Below, one piece after another: positions 50,828-59,119 of a stretch of 64,000 nucleotides of DNA. The notes under the pieces were generated by a model. It did not search any database. It was not told where the DNA came from and worked only from the letters and a program-made list of their open reading frames with translations. The translations under genes and the position numbers were made by a program. Source of the DNA: Actinomycetospora callitridis (lineage in GTDB: Bacteria; Actinomycetota; Actinomycetes; Mycobacteriales; Pseudonocardiaceae); NCBI RefSeq assembly GCF_028737265.1, contig NZ_JAQZAK010000003.1:536332-600331 (forward strand), given 5' to 3'. Positions within the stretch are counted from its first letter, which is position 1; each line of letters starts with the position of its first letter.

Positions 50828-51343
50828 TCAGCGGATCAGTTTCTGGACGTCGCGGAACGCGGCGTGACCGCTGTCGTGCAGCCACTCGAACAGCACCATC
50901 TCGGTGGTGACGACGTCGACGCCGTGCGCGCGCATGCGCTCGAGGGCCCGGCCGTGGTTCGCCGGGGCGCGGCTGCCCACGGCGTCGGCGACGACGGCGA
51001 CGTCCCGGCCGGCGGCGCGCAGGGCGAGCACGGTCTGGAGCACGCACACGTGGGCCTCGCAGCCCGCGACGACGATCGTGCCCGGCCCGGGGTCGACGTC
51101 CGCGGCGAAGGAGGTCTTCGCCTGGGCGTGACGGGGCAGGAGGTCGGCGATCTCGCCGACGGTGGGGCCGAGGCCCGCCGGGTTCTGCTCGGTGGCGTGG
51201 ACGTCGACGCCGGTGAGGCCGGCGCCGGTGACGAGCCGGGTGGCGTTCTGCAGCACCTCCGCCCCCGCGCTGATGGCCGGCATCAGGCGTTCCTGCAGGT
51301 CGACGACGAGCAGGACCGAGGACTCGGCGGACAGCAGCGGCAT
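50828..51343 (-). CDS. Isochorismatase-family hydrolase
   Basis: A 171-residue protein with the cysteine-hydrolase triad: Asp in LLVVDLQERL, Lys in QAKTSFAAD, Cys in VAGCEAHVCVLQT, plus the cis-peptide region VAG. It resembles the YcaC/nicotinamidase-like group. Substrate unknown; typical reactions hydrolyse amide or ether bonds of small molecules. ATG 51343 is natural. It is divergent from the acyl-CoA dehydrogenase operon, 54 bp away, and its stop lies just after the phosphatase stop. Confidence 0.9.
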   Translation of the reverse strand: MPLLSAESSVLLVVDLQERLMPAISAGAEVLQNATRLVTGAGLTGVDVHATEQNPAGLGPTVGEIADLLPRHAQAKTSFAADVDPGPGTIVVAGCEAHVCVLQTVLALRAAGRDVAVVADAVGSRAPANHGRALERMRAHGVDVVTTEMVLFEWLHDSGHAAFRDVQKLIR

Positions 51344-51397
51344 GCCCCGAGCCTAGGACGGTTGACGCGACACCCCCACCGGCCGTAGGGCAGGACC

Positions 51398-52633
51398 GTG
51401 ACGATCTCCCCCGCCGGCGCCACCGACCGCGTCGCCGACTACACCGAGCGGTTCGCCGCCTTCCTCACCACGGAGGTCGAGCCCCTCGAGGCCGACCTCG
51501 CCCGCCAGGACGTCGGCTCGCCCTGGAACCCGCGCCTCGACGAGGCCGGGCGCATGCACCCCGCCGTCTGGGAGGCGCGCCGGGAGGTCCAGCGCCGCTC
51601 GGCCACGGCCGGGCTCTACAACCCGCACGTGCCGAGCGGTGGCGGCTTCACCCGGGCCGAGATGCAGCACGTCGAGGAGTTCGTCTACCGGCACTCGGGT
51701 CTCGGACTGGGCCTGGCCGCCCTGGGCTGGACCGAGGGCGCCAACCCGGCGATCGAGCACTGCTCCGACGCGGCCCGCGAGCAGTGGCTCGAGCCGCTGA
51801 TGGCCGGCGAGATCACCGCGGCGTTCGCCAACACCGAGATCTCCGTCGGCACCGACGTCCTGGCGATGGAGACCCACGCGCGCCGCGACGGCGCGGACTG
51901 GATCCTCGACGGCACCAAGGCCTGGATCACCAACGCCCACTTCGCCGACGTCGTCCAGGTCACCGCGGTCACCGAGCCCGGCGCCGGCACCCGGTCGCTG
52001 TCGATGTTCCTCGTCGACGCGAGCGCCCCCGGGTTCTCCCGCGGCCGCGACATCCCGACGATGCTCGACGACGGCCTCACCGGAGAGCTGCACTTCGACG
52101 GCGTGCGGGTGCCGACCGAGAACGTCGTCGGCGAGGTCGGCGACGGGTTCGCGCTGGCCATGGCCTGGATCAACTGGCGACGCCTCTGCCGGGGCGGGAT
52201 GTGCGCGGGCTGGGGCGAGTGGCTGCTGGCGCGGGCGATCGACCGCGCCCGGCAGCGGTCCTCGGGCGGGCGGCCGATCGCCGAGCTGCAGGCGGTGCAG
52301 CACATGCTCGCCGACATGGACGCCGACGTGTACACGGCGCGGGCGGCGTCGCTGCAGGCGCAGGCCGAGCTCGACGCGATGCCCGGCGGGGCCTTCGGGA
52401 TCCCGCTGCACGCCGACGCGCCGCGCCTCATGAGCCTCGTGAAGCTGATCAACGACGAGGCCTTCTTCCGCGTCGCCGACCGCGCCGTCCAGGTGCACGG
52501 GGGCACCGGCCTGCGGCTCGGCTCGCCGGAGGAGAAGCTCTTCCGCCTCGCCCGCAACCTGAAGATCCCCGCAGGCACGGTGGAGATCCAGCGCAACGCG
52601 ATCGCGCGCGGGCTGCTCCGGCGCGGGCGGTGA
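51398..52633 (+). CDS. Acyl-CoA dehydrogenase-family flavoprotein
   Basis: A 411-residue ACAD. FAD region motifs: AFANTEISVGTDVLAMETHARR, WITNAHFADVVQVTAVTEPGAGTRSLSMFLVDASAPGF. The C-terminal domain includes VQVHGGTGLRLGSPEEKLFRLARNLKIPAGTVEIQRNAIARGLL. Many members oxidise acyl-CoA at C2-C3, but relatives act on other substrates. Its GTG start is at 51398, and its stop overlaps the start of the nucleotidyltransferase gene (GTGA). As first gene of a coupled operon with a HIGH nucleotidyltransferase and a phosphomutase-like enzyme, an unusual substrate is likely. Confidence 0.9.
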   Translation: MTISPAGATDRVADYTERFAAFLTTEVEPLEADLARQDVGSPWNPRLDEAGRMHPAVWEARREVQRRSATAGLYNPHVPSGGGFTRAEMQHVEEFVYRHSGLGLGLAALGWTEGANPAIEHCSDAAREQWLEPLMAGEITAAFANTEISVGTDVLAMETHARRDGADWILDGTKAWITNAHFADVVQVTAVTEPGAGTRSLSMFLVDASAPGFSRGRDIPTMLDDGLTGELHFDGVRVPTENVVGEVGDGFALAMAWINWRRLCRGGMCAGWGEWLLARAIDRARQRSSGGRPIAELQAVQHMLADMDADVYTARAASLQAQAELDAMPGGAFGIPLHADAPRLMSLVKLINDEAFFRVADRAVQVHGGTGLRLGSPEEKLFRLARNLKIPAGTVEIQRNAIARGLLRRGR

Positions 52634-53166
52634 CGCTCTGCCCCCGAGGCCTGGCCGCGGTCACCGGGCGCTTCCAGCCCGTCCACCACCAGCACCTCGA
52701 GCTGTTCGCGCTGGCGCTCGCCGAGCACGACCACCTCGTCGTCGCCGTCACCAACCCCGACTCCGGGGCCCGCCACGAGGCGACGACGTCGACGCACCGT
52801 CACACCGACGCGGCCAACCCGTTCACCTACTTCGAGCGCCTGCGGCTGCTGCGTGCGGCCCTCGACGGGGCGGGGCTGGCCGACCGCGCCTCGGTCGTGC
52901 CGTTCGACCTCACGCGCCCGCAGCTGTGGCCGGAGTACGTGCCGCTCGGGGCCCGTCACTTCGTGCGCGCCTTCTCGGCGTGGGAGGAGGACAAGGCGGG
53001 CCGGCTCGCCGACGGCGGCTACGCGGTGACCGTCGTCGACGGCGACCCCGCGACCAAGCTCGACGCCGCCGCGATCCGCGACGGCTTCGCCGACGGGACG
53101 TGGGAGGCGATGGCGCTCCCGTCGACGGTGCCGGTGCTGCGGGAGCTCCTGGGGGCACGACCGTGA
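52630..53166 (+). CDS. HIGH-type nucleotidyltransferase (NMNAT/NadM-like)
   Basis: A 178-residue nucleotidyltransferase. The ATP loop is VTGRFQPVHHQHLELFALAL with the H-x-x-H pair (HHQH). NPFTYFERLRLLRAAL is the conserved NadM-type follow-up, and the C-terminal KLDAAAIRDGFADG stands where ISSTxIR is usual. It should transfer a nucleotidyl group from NTP to a small phosphorylated or acidic substrate. NadM proteins make NAD, but relatives in phosphonate pathways act on phosphonates. It overlaps the ACAD stop (GTGA) and the next gene (GTGA). Confidence 0.88.
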   Translation: MTLCPRGLAAVTGRFQPVHHQHLELFALALAEHDHLVVAVTNPDSGARHEATTSTHRHTDAANPFTYFERLRLLRAALDGAGLADRASVVPFDLTRPQLWPEYVPLGARHFVRAFSAWEEDKAGRLADGGYAVTVVDGDPATKLDAAAIRDGFADGTWEAMALPSTVPVLRELLGARP

Positions 53167-54515
53167 GGCCGCCCGGGTACGGCGAGACCCAGCCGCGTCT
53201 CGACGACGACCGGCTGCCCGTGGTGCTCGTCGTCCTCGACGGGCTGGGCGACCGCCCGGTGCCCGAGCTCGGCGGTCGCACGCCGTCCGAGGCCGCGGAC
53301 ACACCGGTCCTCGACGCGCTGGCGGCCCGGGGGGCGTCCGGCTGGCACCTGCCCTTCGGCTGGGGTCGCGCGCCGTCGTCGGAGCTCGCGCACTGGGCGA
53401 TGTTCGGGTTCGCCGACGTGTCGTTCCCCGGCCGCGCGGTGCTGGAGGCCCTCGGCGCGGGGGTCGACGTGCCGTCCGGGGTCGCGGTCACCCACGCGGC
53501 GCTGCGGACGGCGCAGACCGACGACGCGGGGCGGGTGTGGATCACCGGGCGGGTCGGGCCCGACGACACCGACGACGCGTCGCGGCTGCTCGACGACCTC
53601 GCCGGGCTCGCCCGGCGGCACGACGCGCAGCTCACCCCGCTCCCCCGCCGCGGCGAGGCGCTGCTCGCGCTGACCGGCCACGCGAGCGGCGCCGTCACCG
53701 ACTCCGACCCGTTCTTCGAGGACCGCCACCCGTGGCTGCGGGTGCTGGCGCTGTCCGACGCCCCCGAGGCCGCTCCGACGGCCGCGGCCCTGCAGGCGCT
53801 GCTGCGCGACGCCCGCGCCGCCCTGCGCGCCCATCCCGTCAACCACGCCCGCGCCGGCCGCGGCCTCCCGGTGCTCGAGGTGCTCACGACGAAGTGGTCG
53901 GGCGTGCGGTCGCCGATCCCGTCGTTCACGGCGCAGAACGGTGTCGCCGGCGCCGCGGTGACCAGCACCGGGCTCTACCGGGGCCTCGCCTCCGTGCTCG
54001 GGATGGCGTCCCGGCACCTGCGGCCCGGCGAGGACGTGACGGCCGACCTCCGGGCCCGCCTGACCGCCGCGGACGAGCTGATCGAGGCCGGCGCGCGCTT
54101 CGTCCACGTGCACATCAAGGCCACCGACGACGCCGGGCACACCAAGCGGCCGCGGGCGAAGCTCGACGTCCTCGAGGCCGCCGACCGCGGGCTCGCCGGC
54201 CTGCTCGACCTCGCCGGGCGCGCGGTCGTCGCGGTCACCGGCGACCACGCCACCCCGTCCACCGGCGGCGTGCTGCACACCGGCGACCCGACCCCGCTCG
54301 TCGTCGCCGGCCCGACGGTGCGCCCGGACGCGGTCACCGCGTTCGGCGAGTCCCCCGCCCACGCCGGCTGGTACGGCATCGTCACGGCCCGGGAGCTGCT
54401 CCCGCTGCTGCTGGGCCACGCGAACCGGGCGGCGTTCCTCGGGCACCGGGCCGGCCCCCGGCGCACCGTCGCCCTGCCCGACGACCCGGAACCGATGATC
54501 GACCCCGACCCGTGA
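53163..54515 (+). CDS. ApgM-like phosphomutase (alkaline phosphatase superfamily)
   Basis: A 450-residue protein resembling archaeal-type, cofactor-independent phosphoglycerate mutase. VVLVVLDGLGDRPVPELGGRTPSEAADTPVLDALAARG is the family start. The likely catalytic Ser is in RAPSSELAHWAMFGF, with a metal site in TKATDDAGH-like IKATDDAGHTKRPRAKLDVLEAAD, and TGDHATPSTGGVLHTGDPTPLVV completing it. The relatives interconvert phosphorylated or phosphonate acids. Third gene of the coupled operon after ACAD and the nucleotidyltransferase; its TGA lies inside the left arm of a perfect hairpin terminator. Confidence 0.88.
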   Translation: MRPPGYGETQPRLDDDRLPVVLVVLDGLGDRPVPELGGRTPSEAADTPVLDALAARGASGWHLPFGWGRAPSSELAHWAMFGFADVSFPGRAVLEALGAGVDVPSGVAVTHAALRTAQTDDAGRVWITGRVGPDDTDDASRLLDDLAGLARRHDAQLTPLPRRGEALLALTGHASGAVTDSDPFFEDRHPWLRVLALSDAPEAAPTAAALQALLRDARAALRAHPVNHARAGRGLPVLEVLTTKWSGVRSPIPSFTAQNGVAGAAVTSTGLYRGLASVLGMASRHLRPGEDVTADLRARLTAADELIEAGARFVHVHIKATDDAGHTKRPRAKLDVLEAADRGLAGLLDLAGRAVVAVTGDHATPSTGGVLHTGDPTPLVVAGPTVRPDAVTAFGESPAHAGWYGIVTARELLPLLLGHANRAAFLGHRAGPRRTVALPDDPEPMIDPDP

Positions 54516-54551
54516 GTGATGTTCCCGGCCATAGCCGGGAACATCACTCAC
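54512..54551. terminator. Perfect 18-bp-stem bidirectional hairpin
   Basis: Arms 54512-54529 and 54534-54551 pair without mismatch around a CATA loop. The left arm contains the stop codon of the ApgM-like gene, and the OsmC gene on the other strand stops 28 bp to the right. The symmetric stem can end both transcripts. No U tract. Confidence 0.8.
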
Positions 54552-54578
54552 ATAGGGGGGCTCGCAGCGGGGGTCCGG

Positions 54579-54995
54579 TCATGCCCGCGGCTCGGGTCCC
54601 ACGTCCAGGCGGGTGACGATCACGAGCGCGTCCTGGAGCAGGACGGTGACCGGGGTGGAGTCGACCACCGCGGAGAGCTGGGTGCGCAGGTCGTGGTCGA
54701 GGTCGGCGACCAGGCCGACGCGCCGGTGCACCGTCGGCGGGTGCCCGGCCTCGAGCGCGACGTCGACCTCGACGTCGCACGCCTCGACGTGGTGGCGCTG
54801 CAGGAACGTGCGGACCGACATCGCGGTGCACGACGACAGCGACGCCGCGAGCAGCCCGAACGCCGTCGCCCCCTCAGGCTCGCCCTCGCCGGTCGGCACG
54901 ACGCAGTCGAGCGCGAGCCCGTTCACGTCGAGCGACACCACACGTCCGTCACCCTCCGGGAGGCGACCCCGGGCCCACGCCGCCGGCGCGTCCAT
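54579..54995 (-). CDS. OsmC-family protein
   Basis: A 138-residue protein with the OsmC/Ohr pattern: EGATAFGLLAASLSSCTAMSVRTFLQRH with the reactive Cys near residue 56, and LALDCVVPTGEGEP. A second Cys (residue 31) lies at the start of the fold. Family members detoxify organic hydroperoxides or act in osmotic stress. ATG 54995 has GGAAAGG eight bases upstream. It is convergent with the ApgM-like operon across the perfect hairpin, and follows the WhiB gene on the same strand. Confidence 0.85.
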   Translation of the reverse strand: MDAPAAWARGRLPEGDGRVVSLDVNGLALDCVVPTGEGEPEGATAFGLLAASLSSCTAMSVRTFLQRHHVEACDVEVDVALEAGHPPTVHRRVGLVADLDHDLRTQLSAVVDSTPVTVLLQDALVIVTRLDVGPEPRA

Positions 54996-55029
54996 GGTCC
55001 CCACCTTTCCACGAGTCATCGGCGGGAGA

Positions 55030-55326
55030 TCAGGCGGAGCGGTCGTGGTGACGGGCACGGGCGAGGTGCTCGCGCCGCTCCTGCTCGCTCTCCCCGCCCC
55101 AGACGCCGTACGGTTCCTCGACCCGATGGGCCCAGTCCCGGCAGGGTTCGCGCACCGGGCAGCCCGCGCAGATGCGCGCGGCCGCCGCGACGCGTTGGCT
55201 GCGCCGGGGGTCGCGTTCACCGTCGGGATGGAAGAAGACCTCGGAGTTCATACCGCGGCACGCCGCGTGGAGCTGCCAGTCCCAGTGGTCGTTGATCGCC
55301 CACGGCAGCCGGGAGACATCAGCCAT
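55030..55326 (-). CDS. WhiB-family iron-sulfur regulator (WhiB3/WhiD-like)
   Basis: A 98-residue WhiB protein with the four cluster cysteines C23, C53, C56 and C62 and the GVWGG turn at 74-78. The segments DWQLHAACRGMNSEVFFHPDGER and EPYGVWGG match the WhiB3/WhiD subtype, which binds a 4Fe-4S cluster and region 4 of the main sigma factor and senses redox state. AGGAGG lies nine bases before the ATG at 55326. It lies 34 bp before OsmC on the same strand, so the two may be one redox-stress unit. Confidence 0.95.
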   Translation of the reverse strand: MADVSRLPWAINDHWDWQLHAACRGMNSEVFFHPDGERDPRRSQRVAAAARICAGCPVREPCRDWAHRVEEPYGVWGGESEQERREHLARARHHDRSA

Positions 55327-55440
55327 TGATGCACACCTCCTACCGACCGTCGTACACCTCGGCGGCGACCGTGGCGCTGTAATCCACGTCTCGCGCGCCG
55401 AGGCGTCTGCGACGGACCGGTCGTGGGCAACCGGCTTGGT

Positions 55441-56301
55441 TCAGGCGGCCGCGGCGGCCGTCGGTTCCGGGGCCGGGCGGCGGCCCCGGCGACGCCCGAC
55501 GACGCCCGTCGAGAGCGCGTGCGCCCAGGCGAACGGGCGCCAGTCCTCGAGGCGCACCTCGAGGCGGTCGACCACCGCGACGAGCGCCGCCGGGTTGTGG
55601 GTGAGCCCGCAGTGGCTGCTCGGGACGACCACGTTCTCGCAGAGCTCGCCGTCGTCCTGCCGGCAGCCGTCGCCGTGCAGGAGGCCGTCCCAGGTCGAGT
55701 AGATCGCCACCGAGCGCACGGGCACCGGGCGCCGGACCAGGTCGACGACCTCGCCCGTGCGGTCCGAGAAGCCCCAGTGCTGCTCGGCGAGGCGGAACGC
55801 GGCGGTCACCCTGTTCTCCTCGGCCTCCGCGCGCCAGGGTGACCCGAGGCAGACGATGCGCTCGACGGCGTCCGGGCGGACGTGCGCGAGCCAGCGGGCC
55901 ATCAGCCCGCCGAGGCTCCAGCCCACGATCGCGATCGGGCGCCCGTGGCGGGCGTGGAGCTCGTCGAAGCGCGCGAGCAGCCCGTCGAGGATCGTGTCGG
56001 TGAAGCCCTGGTTGAGGCCGAGGGTCCACCGATGGGTGTGGAAGCCGCGGTTGCGCAGGTGCGCCCGCAGCGCGCCCGTGGCGAGATCGCTGGTGAGGAA
56101 CCCGGGCAGCACGAGCACGGGCTGGCCGTTGCCGCGGCCGCTGCCGGGCAGGACGTGGCGGACCGCGTGCCACGCGGCGGTCTCGACCGACGCACGTCCG
56201 AGATCGGTGACCGTGAGCCACCAGGCCGGGAAGGGAAGGAATGCACCGGCCGGGCCGGCCTCGGGACGCCGCGTCGTCGACGTCGATCTGGGGGCGTCCA
56301 T
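55441..56301 (-). CDS. Lipase-like alpha/beta hydrolase
   Basis: A 286-residue hydrolase. The catalytic Ser is in GWSLGGLMARW; VLVLPGFLTSDLATGALRAHLRNRGFHTHRW is an early strand/oxyanion region of the PGAP1/lipase type; the catalytic His is probably in PSSHCGLTHNPA. The family hydrolyses ester bonds of lipids or glycolipids. No signal peptide. The C-terminus is an Arg/Pro/Ala tail. ATG 56301 has GGAGG eight bases upstream; a GTG at 56304 is an alternative. Its neighbours are WhiB and a MaoC gene on the same strand. Confidence 0.88.
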   Translation of the reverse strand: MDAPRSTSTTRRPEAGPAGAFLPFPAWWLTVTDLGRASVETAAWHAVRHVLPGSGRGNGQPVLVLPGFLTSDLATGALRAHLRNRGFHTHRWTLGLNQGFTDTILDGLLARFDELHARHGRPIAIVGWSLGGLMARWLAHVRPDAVERIVCLGSPWRAEAEENRVTAAFRLAEQHWGFSDRTGEVVDLVRRPVPVRSVAIYSTWDGLLHGDGCRQDDGELCENVVVPSSHCGLTHNPAALVAVVDRLEVRLEDWRPFAWAHALSTGVVGRRRGRRPAPEPTAAAAA

Positions 56302-56421
56302 CACGACCACCTCCTCGCGGGGTCGCCACGACGCGACTCCGTGTGGCCGTCAGATACCCGAACCCGAGTCCACATACGCCCGCGCGGGTCGCGACCGACC
56401 CGGACGGGGGTGCAGCGCGGG

Positions 56422-56877
56422 TCAGAAGTACGCGCGGGTCACGAGGTCGGCGACGCAGGCCGGCTTGGTCGAGCCCTCGACCTCAATGGTCACGCGGGTG
56501 ACCAGCTGCAGCCCGTCGTCGCCGACGTCGGTGGCGTCGACGAGCGTCGAGCGCGCCCGCACCCGCGTCCCGGACCGCACGACGTTCGGGAAGCGCACGC
56601 GCTCGAGCCCGTAGTTCAGGCCCATCCGCGTGCCCTCGACGCGGCGCAGGCCGTCGAGCAGCAGCGGGAGGAGCGAGAGCGTCAGGAAACCGTGCGCGAC
56701 GGTCGCGCCGTACGGCCCGGTGGCGGACCGATCGGCGTCGACGTGGATCCACTGGTGGTCGCCGGTGACCTCGGCGAAGCCGTCGATGCGGTCCTGGCCG
56801 ATCTCCAGCCACTCCCCCGGCCCGAGCTCGCGGCCCAGTGAGGCGACCAGCTCGTCACGCCCGTGGAAGGTCTCCAT
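56422..56877 (-). CDS. MaoC-type (R)-specific enoyl-CoA hydratase
   Basis: A 151-residue hot-dog fold protein. The hydratase motif is FAEVTGDHQWIHVDADRSATGPYGATVAHGFLTLSLL, containing D-x4-H (DHQWIH). It hydrates 2-enoyl-CoA in lipid metabolism, here probably alongside the SDR/ECH genes at 59,120-60,651. The ATG at 56877 has a GAAGG region upstream. It is 22 bp from the NmrA-like gene on the same strand, so both may share a transcript. Confidence 0.92.
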   Translation of the reverse strand: METFHGRDELVASLGRELGPGEWLEIGQDRIDGFAEVTGDHQWIHVDADRSATGPYGATVAHGFLTLSLLPLLLDGLRRVEGTRMGLNYGLERVRFPNVVRSGTRVRARSTLVDATDVGDDGLQLVTRVTIEVEGSTKPACVADLVTRAYF

Positions 56878-56899
56878 GCGGCATTCCTACCGCGCGGGC

Positions 56900-57784
56900 C
56901 TACACGCGCGCCGCACGGATCGCGTCGACGAGCGAGGTCGGCGCGCGCCCAAGCAGGTTCTCGAGCGCCGGGCTGTCGGTCTCCAGCTCGCCGCGCGCGG
57001 TCGAGAGCTCGAGGGACGTCACGAAGCCCGCCGTGCCCTCGTCCATGCCGGCCGCGCGCAGGATGTCGGTGAACTCCTCGGCCGACACGTCGCGGTAGAC
57101 GACCTTCGTCCCGGTGGTCTCGGTGATCGCCTCGGCGAGCTCGGTCATGGAGAACGCCGGCCCGCCGAGCTCCCAGTAGCCCTGCTGGTCGGCGATGTCG
57201 CCGGTGAGCAGCGAGACCGCGGCCTCGGCGTAGTCGGCGCGCGTGGCGGCCGAGACGCGCCCGTCGCCCGCGGCGCCGACGATCTCGCCGCGCTCGAGGT
57301 ACTCGTCGAGCCGGCCGGTGTAGTTCTCGACGTACCAGCCGTTGCGGGCCACCGCGAAGGGCAGGCCGGAGGCCTGGAGCAGGTCCTCGGTGCCGGCGTG
57401 CTCGGGCGCCAGCGCGAGCTCGGTCTCGTCGGCCTTGAGCACGCTCGTGTAGACGACGAAGCCGACGTCGGCGGCGTCCGCGGCCCGGATGACGTTGCCG
57501 TGCTGCGTGAGGCGCTCGCCGACCGTGGGGCTGGAGACGAGCAGCAGGCGCTCGATCCCCTCGAGGGCGGCGTCGAGTGTCTCCGGGCGGTCGTAGTCGG
57601 CCTCGCGGACGCCGACGCCGAGGGCGGCCAGCTCGTCGGCCCTGGCGGTGTCCCGCACGAGCGCGAAGACGTTGCGGGCCGGGACGCCGTGGCGCAGCAG
57701 GGCGTCGACGGCGAGGCGGCCGAGGTGACCGGTCGCGCCGGTGACGGCGTACGTGGCGGTGGGAAGGACGGGTGCCTCGCTCAT
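56900..57784 (-). CDS. NmrA-like NAD(P)-binding reductase
   Basis: A 294-residue atypical SDR: TYAVTGATGHLGRLAVDALL at the N-terminus (TGxxGxxG) and VLLVSSP-like LLLVSSPTVGERLTQHGN are the QOR2/NmrA signatures. GFVVYTSVLKADETE and ARNGWYVENY follow. No YxxxK catalytic pair is evident, so it may sense NAD(P)H or reduce quinones. Start ATG 57784. Divergent from the MFS transporter gene at 57,864 with an 80-bp gap. Confidence 0.9.
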   Translation of the reverse strand: MSEAPVLPTATYAVTGATGHLGRLAVDALLRHGVPARNVFALVRDTARADELAALGVGVREADYDRPETLDAALEGIERLLLVSSPTVGERLTQHGNVIRAADAADVGFVVYTSVLKADETELALAPEHAGTEDLLQASGLPFAVARNGWYVENYTGRLDEYLERGEIVGAAGDGRVSAATRADYAEAAVSLLTGDIADQQGYWELGGPAFSMTELAEAITETTGTKVVYRDVSAEEFTDILRAAGMDEGTAGFVTSLELSTARGELETDSPALENLLGRAPTSLVDAIRAARV

Positions 57785-57863
57785 GGCCGCCAGTGTGCCC
57801 GTGCGGCTCCCCGCCCAGACGTCACGGTCCGCCAGGGGTAGAGCCCGTGACACGACGGGCACC

Positions 57864-59054
57864 ATGGAGGTGATGACGGCGGCGGCGAGGGGCGGCGTCG
57901 CCACCTACGGAGCGGTGCTGCGCCTCCCGGGTCTCACGCCCCTGGTGACCGTCGGGTTCGCGGCCCGCATCCCGGCCACCGCGACCGCCGTCGTGCTCAC
58001 CCTGCACGTCGCGGTGGGCCTCGACGCCGGGTTCGCCGCCGCGGGCCTGGTCGGCGGGTCGGTGACGGCCGGCGTGGCGCTCGGGGCGCCGCTGCTGGGC
58101 CGGCTGATGGACCGTCGCGGCCTGCGTCCCGTCCTGCTGATCTGCGGGCTCGCGCAGGCCGCGTTCTGGGGCGTCGCGTCCCTGCTGCCGGTGGCGACGC
58201 TCGCCCCGACCGCCTTCGTGGCCGGGATGCTCATGCCGCCCGCGTTCTCGGCGGTGCGCCAGTCCCTCGCCGCCTCGGTGCCCGACGAGCACCAGCGCCC
58301 CGCGTTCGCCCTCGACGCGATGTCCACCGAGGTCGCCTACGCGGTGGGCCCGGCGCTCGGCACCCTCGTGGCGATCGCCCTGCCCGGCCGTCCCGGTCTG
58401 TGGGCCGTGGGCGGGGCGTTCGTCCTCGCCTCGGCCGCGCTGGCCCGGCTGGACCCGCCACTGCGCCGGCCGGGCCATGCCGGCGAGGACCGGACCGCGC
58501 CCCCGGTGCGCTCGTGGCTGCGCGGCCCGATGTTCGTCGCCCTGGCCTCGACGGGGGCGGCGATCCTCATGCTCACGGCCACCGAGCTCGCCGTCGTCGC
58601 CGGCCTGACCGCCCGCGGGGAGACGGCCTGGTTCGCGTTGGCCAACGCCGTGTGGTGCGCCGCGTCGCTCACCGGGGGCTGGATCTACGGCGGGGCCCGG
58701 CGCCCGCCCCCGACCGCGGTGCTGCTGGCCCTGCTCGCGCTCGGGTCGCTGCCGGTCGCGCTGGGCGGGCCCTGGTGGACCGTGACGCTCCTGCTCATCC
58801 CCGCCGGCGCCTTCTGCGCGCCGGCGCTGGCCTCGGCCACCGAGACCGTGGGGCGCCTCGCCCCCGACGGCGCACGGGGCGTCGCCATCGGGCTGCACAG
58901 CTCGGCGCTCATGGCGGGCGCGGCGATCGCCTCGCCGCTGTCCGGCCTCCTGATCGACACCGTCGCCCCGGCGGCCGCGATCGCCGCCGCGGCGGCGGTC
59001 ACCCTCGTGGTGGCGGTCGCCGCGGCCGCGATCACGCGCGCCCGCACCCGGTGA
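57864..59054 (+). CDS. Major facilitator superfamily transporter
   Basis: A 396-residue MFS protein with twelve predicted TM segments, e.g. FVAGMLMPPAFSAVRQSLAASVPDEHQRPAF with the conserved internal loop and LLGRLMDRRGLRPVLL after TM2. No substrate can be inferred; the sequence resembles the drug-efflux-like MFS of actinobacteria. The ATG at 57864 is preferred; a second ATG at 57873 lies too close to its GGAGG. It is followed by an SDR/ECH pair on the same strand after 65 bp. Confidence 0.9.
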   Translation: MEVMTAAARGGVATYGAVLRLPGLTPLVTVGFAARIPATATAVVLTLHVAVGLDAGFAAAGLVGGSVTAGVALGAPLLGRLMDRRGLRPVLLICGLAQAAFWGVASLLPVATLAPTAFVAGMLMPPAFSAVRQSLAASVPDEHQRPAFALDAMSTEVAYAVGPALGTLVAIALPGRPGLWAVGGAFVLASAALARLDPPLRRPGHAGEDRTAPPVRSWLRGPMFVALASTGAAILMLTATELAVVAGLTARGETAWFALANAVWCAASLTGGWIYGGARRPPPTAVLLALLALGSLPVALGGPWWTVTLLLIPAGAFCAPALASATETVGRLAPDGARGVAIGLHSSALMAGAAIASPLSGLLIDTVAPAAAIAAAAAVTLVVAVAAAAITRARTR

Positions 59055-59119
59055 CACAGTCAGTTCCGACTGTTTATGGTGCGCGGGAGCACCTCGTCGA
59101 CCACGGGAGGAACCCGATC

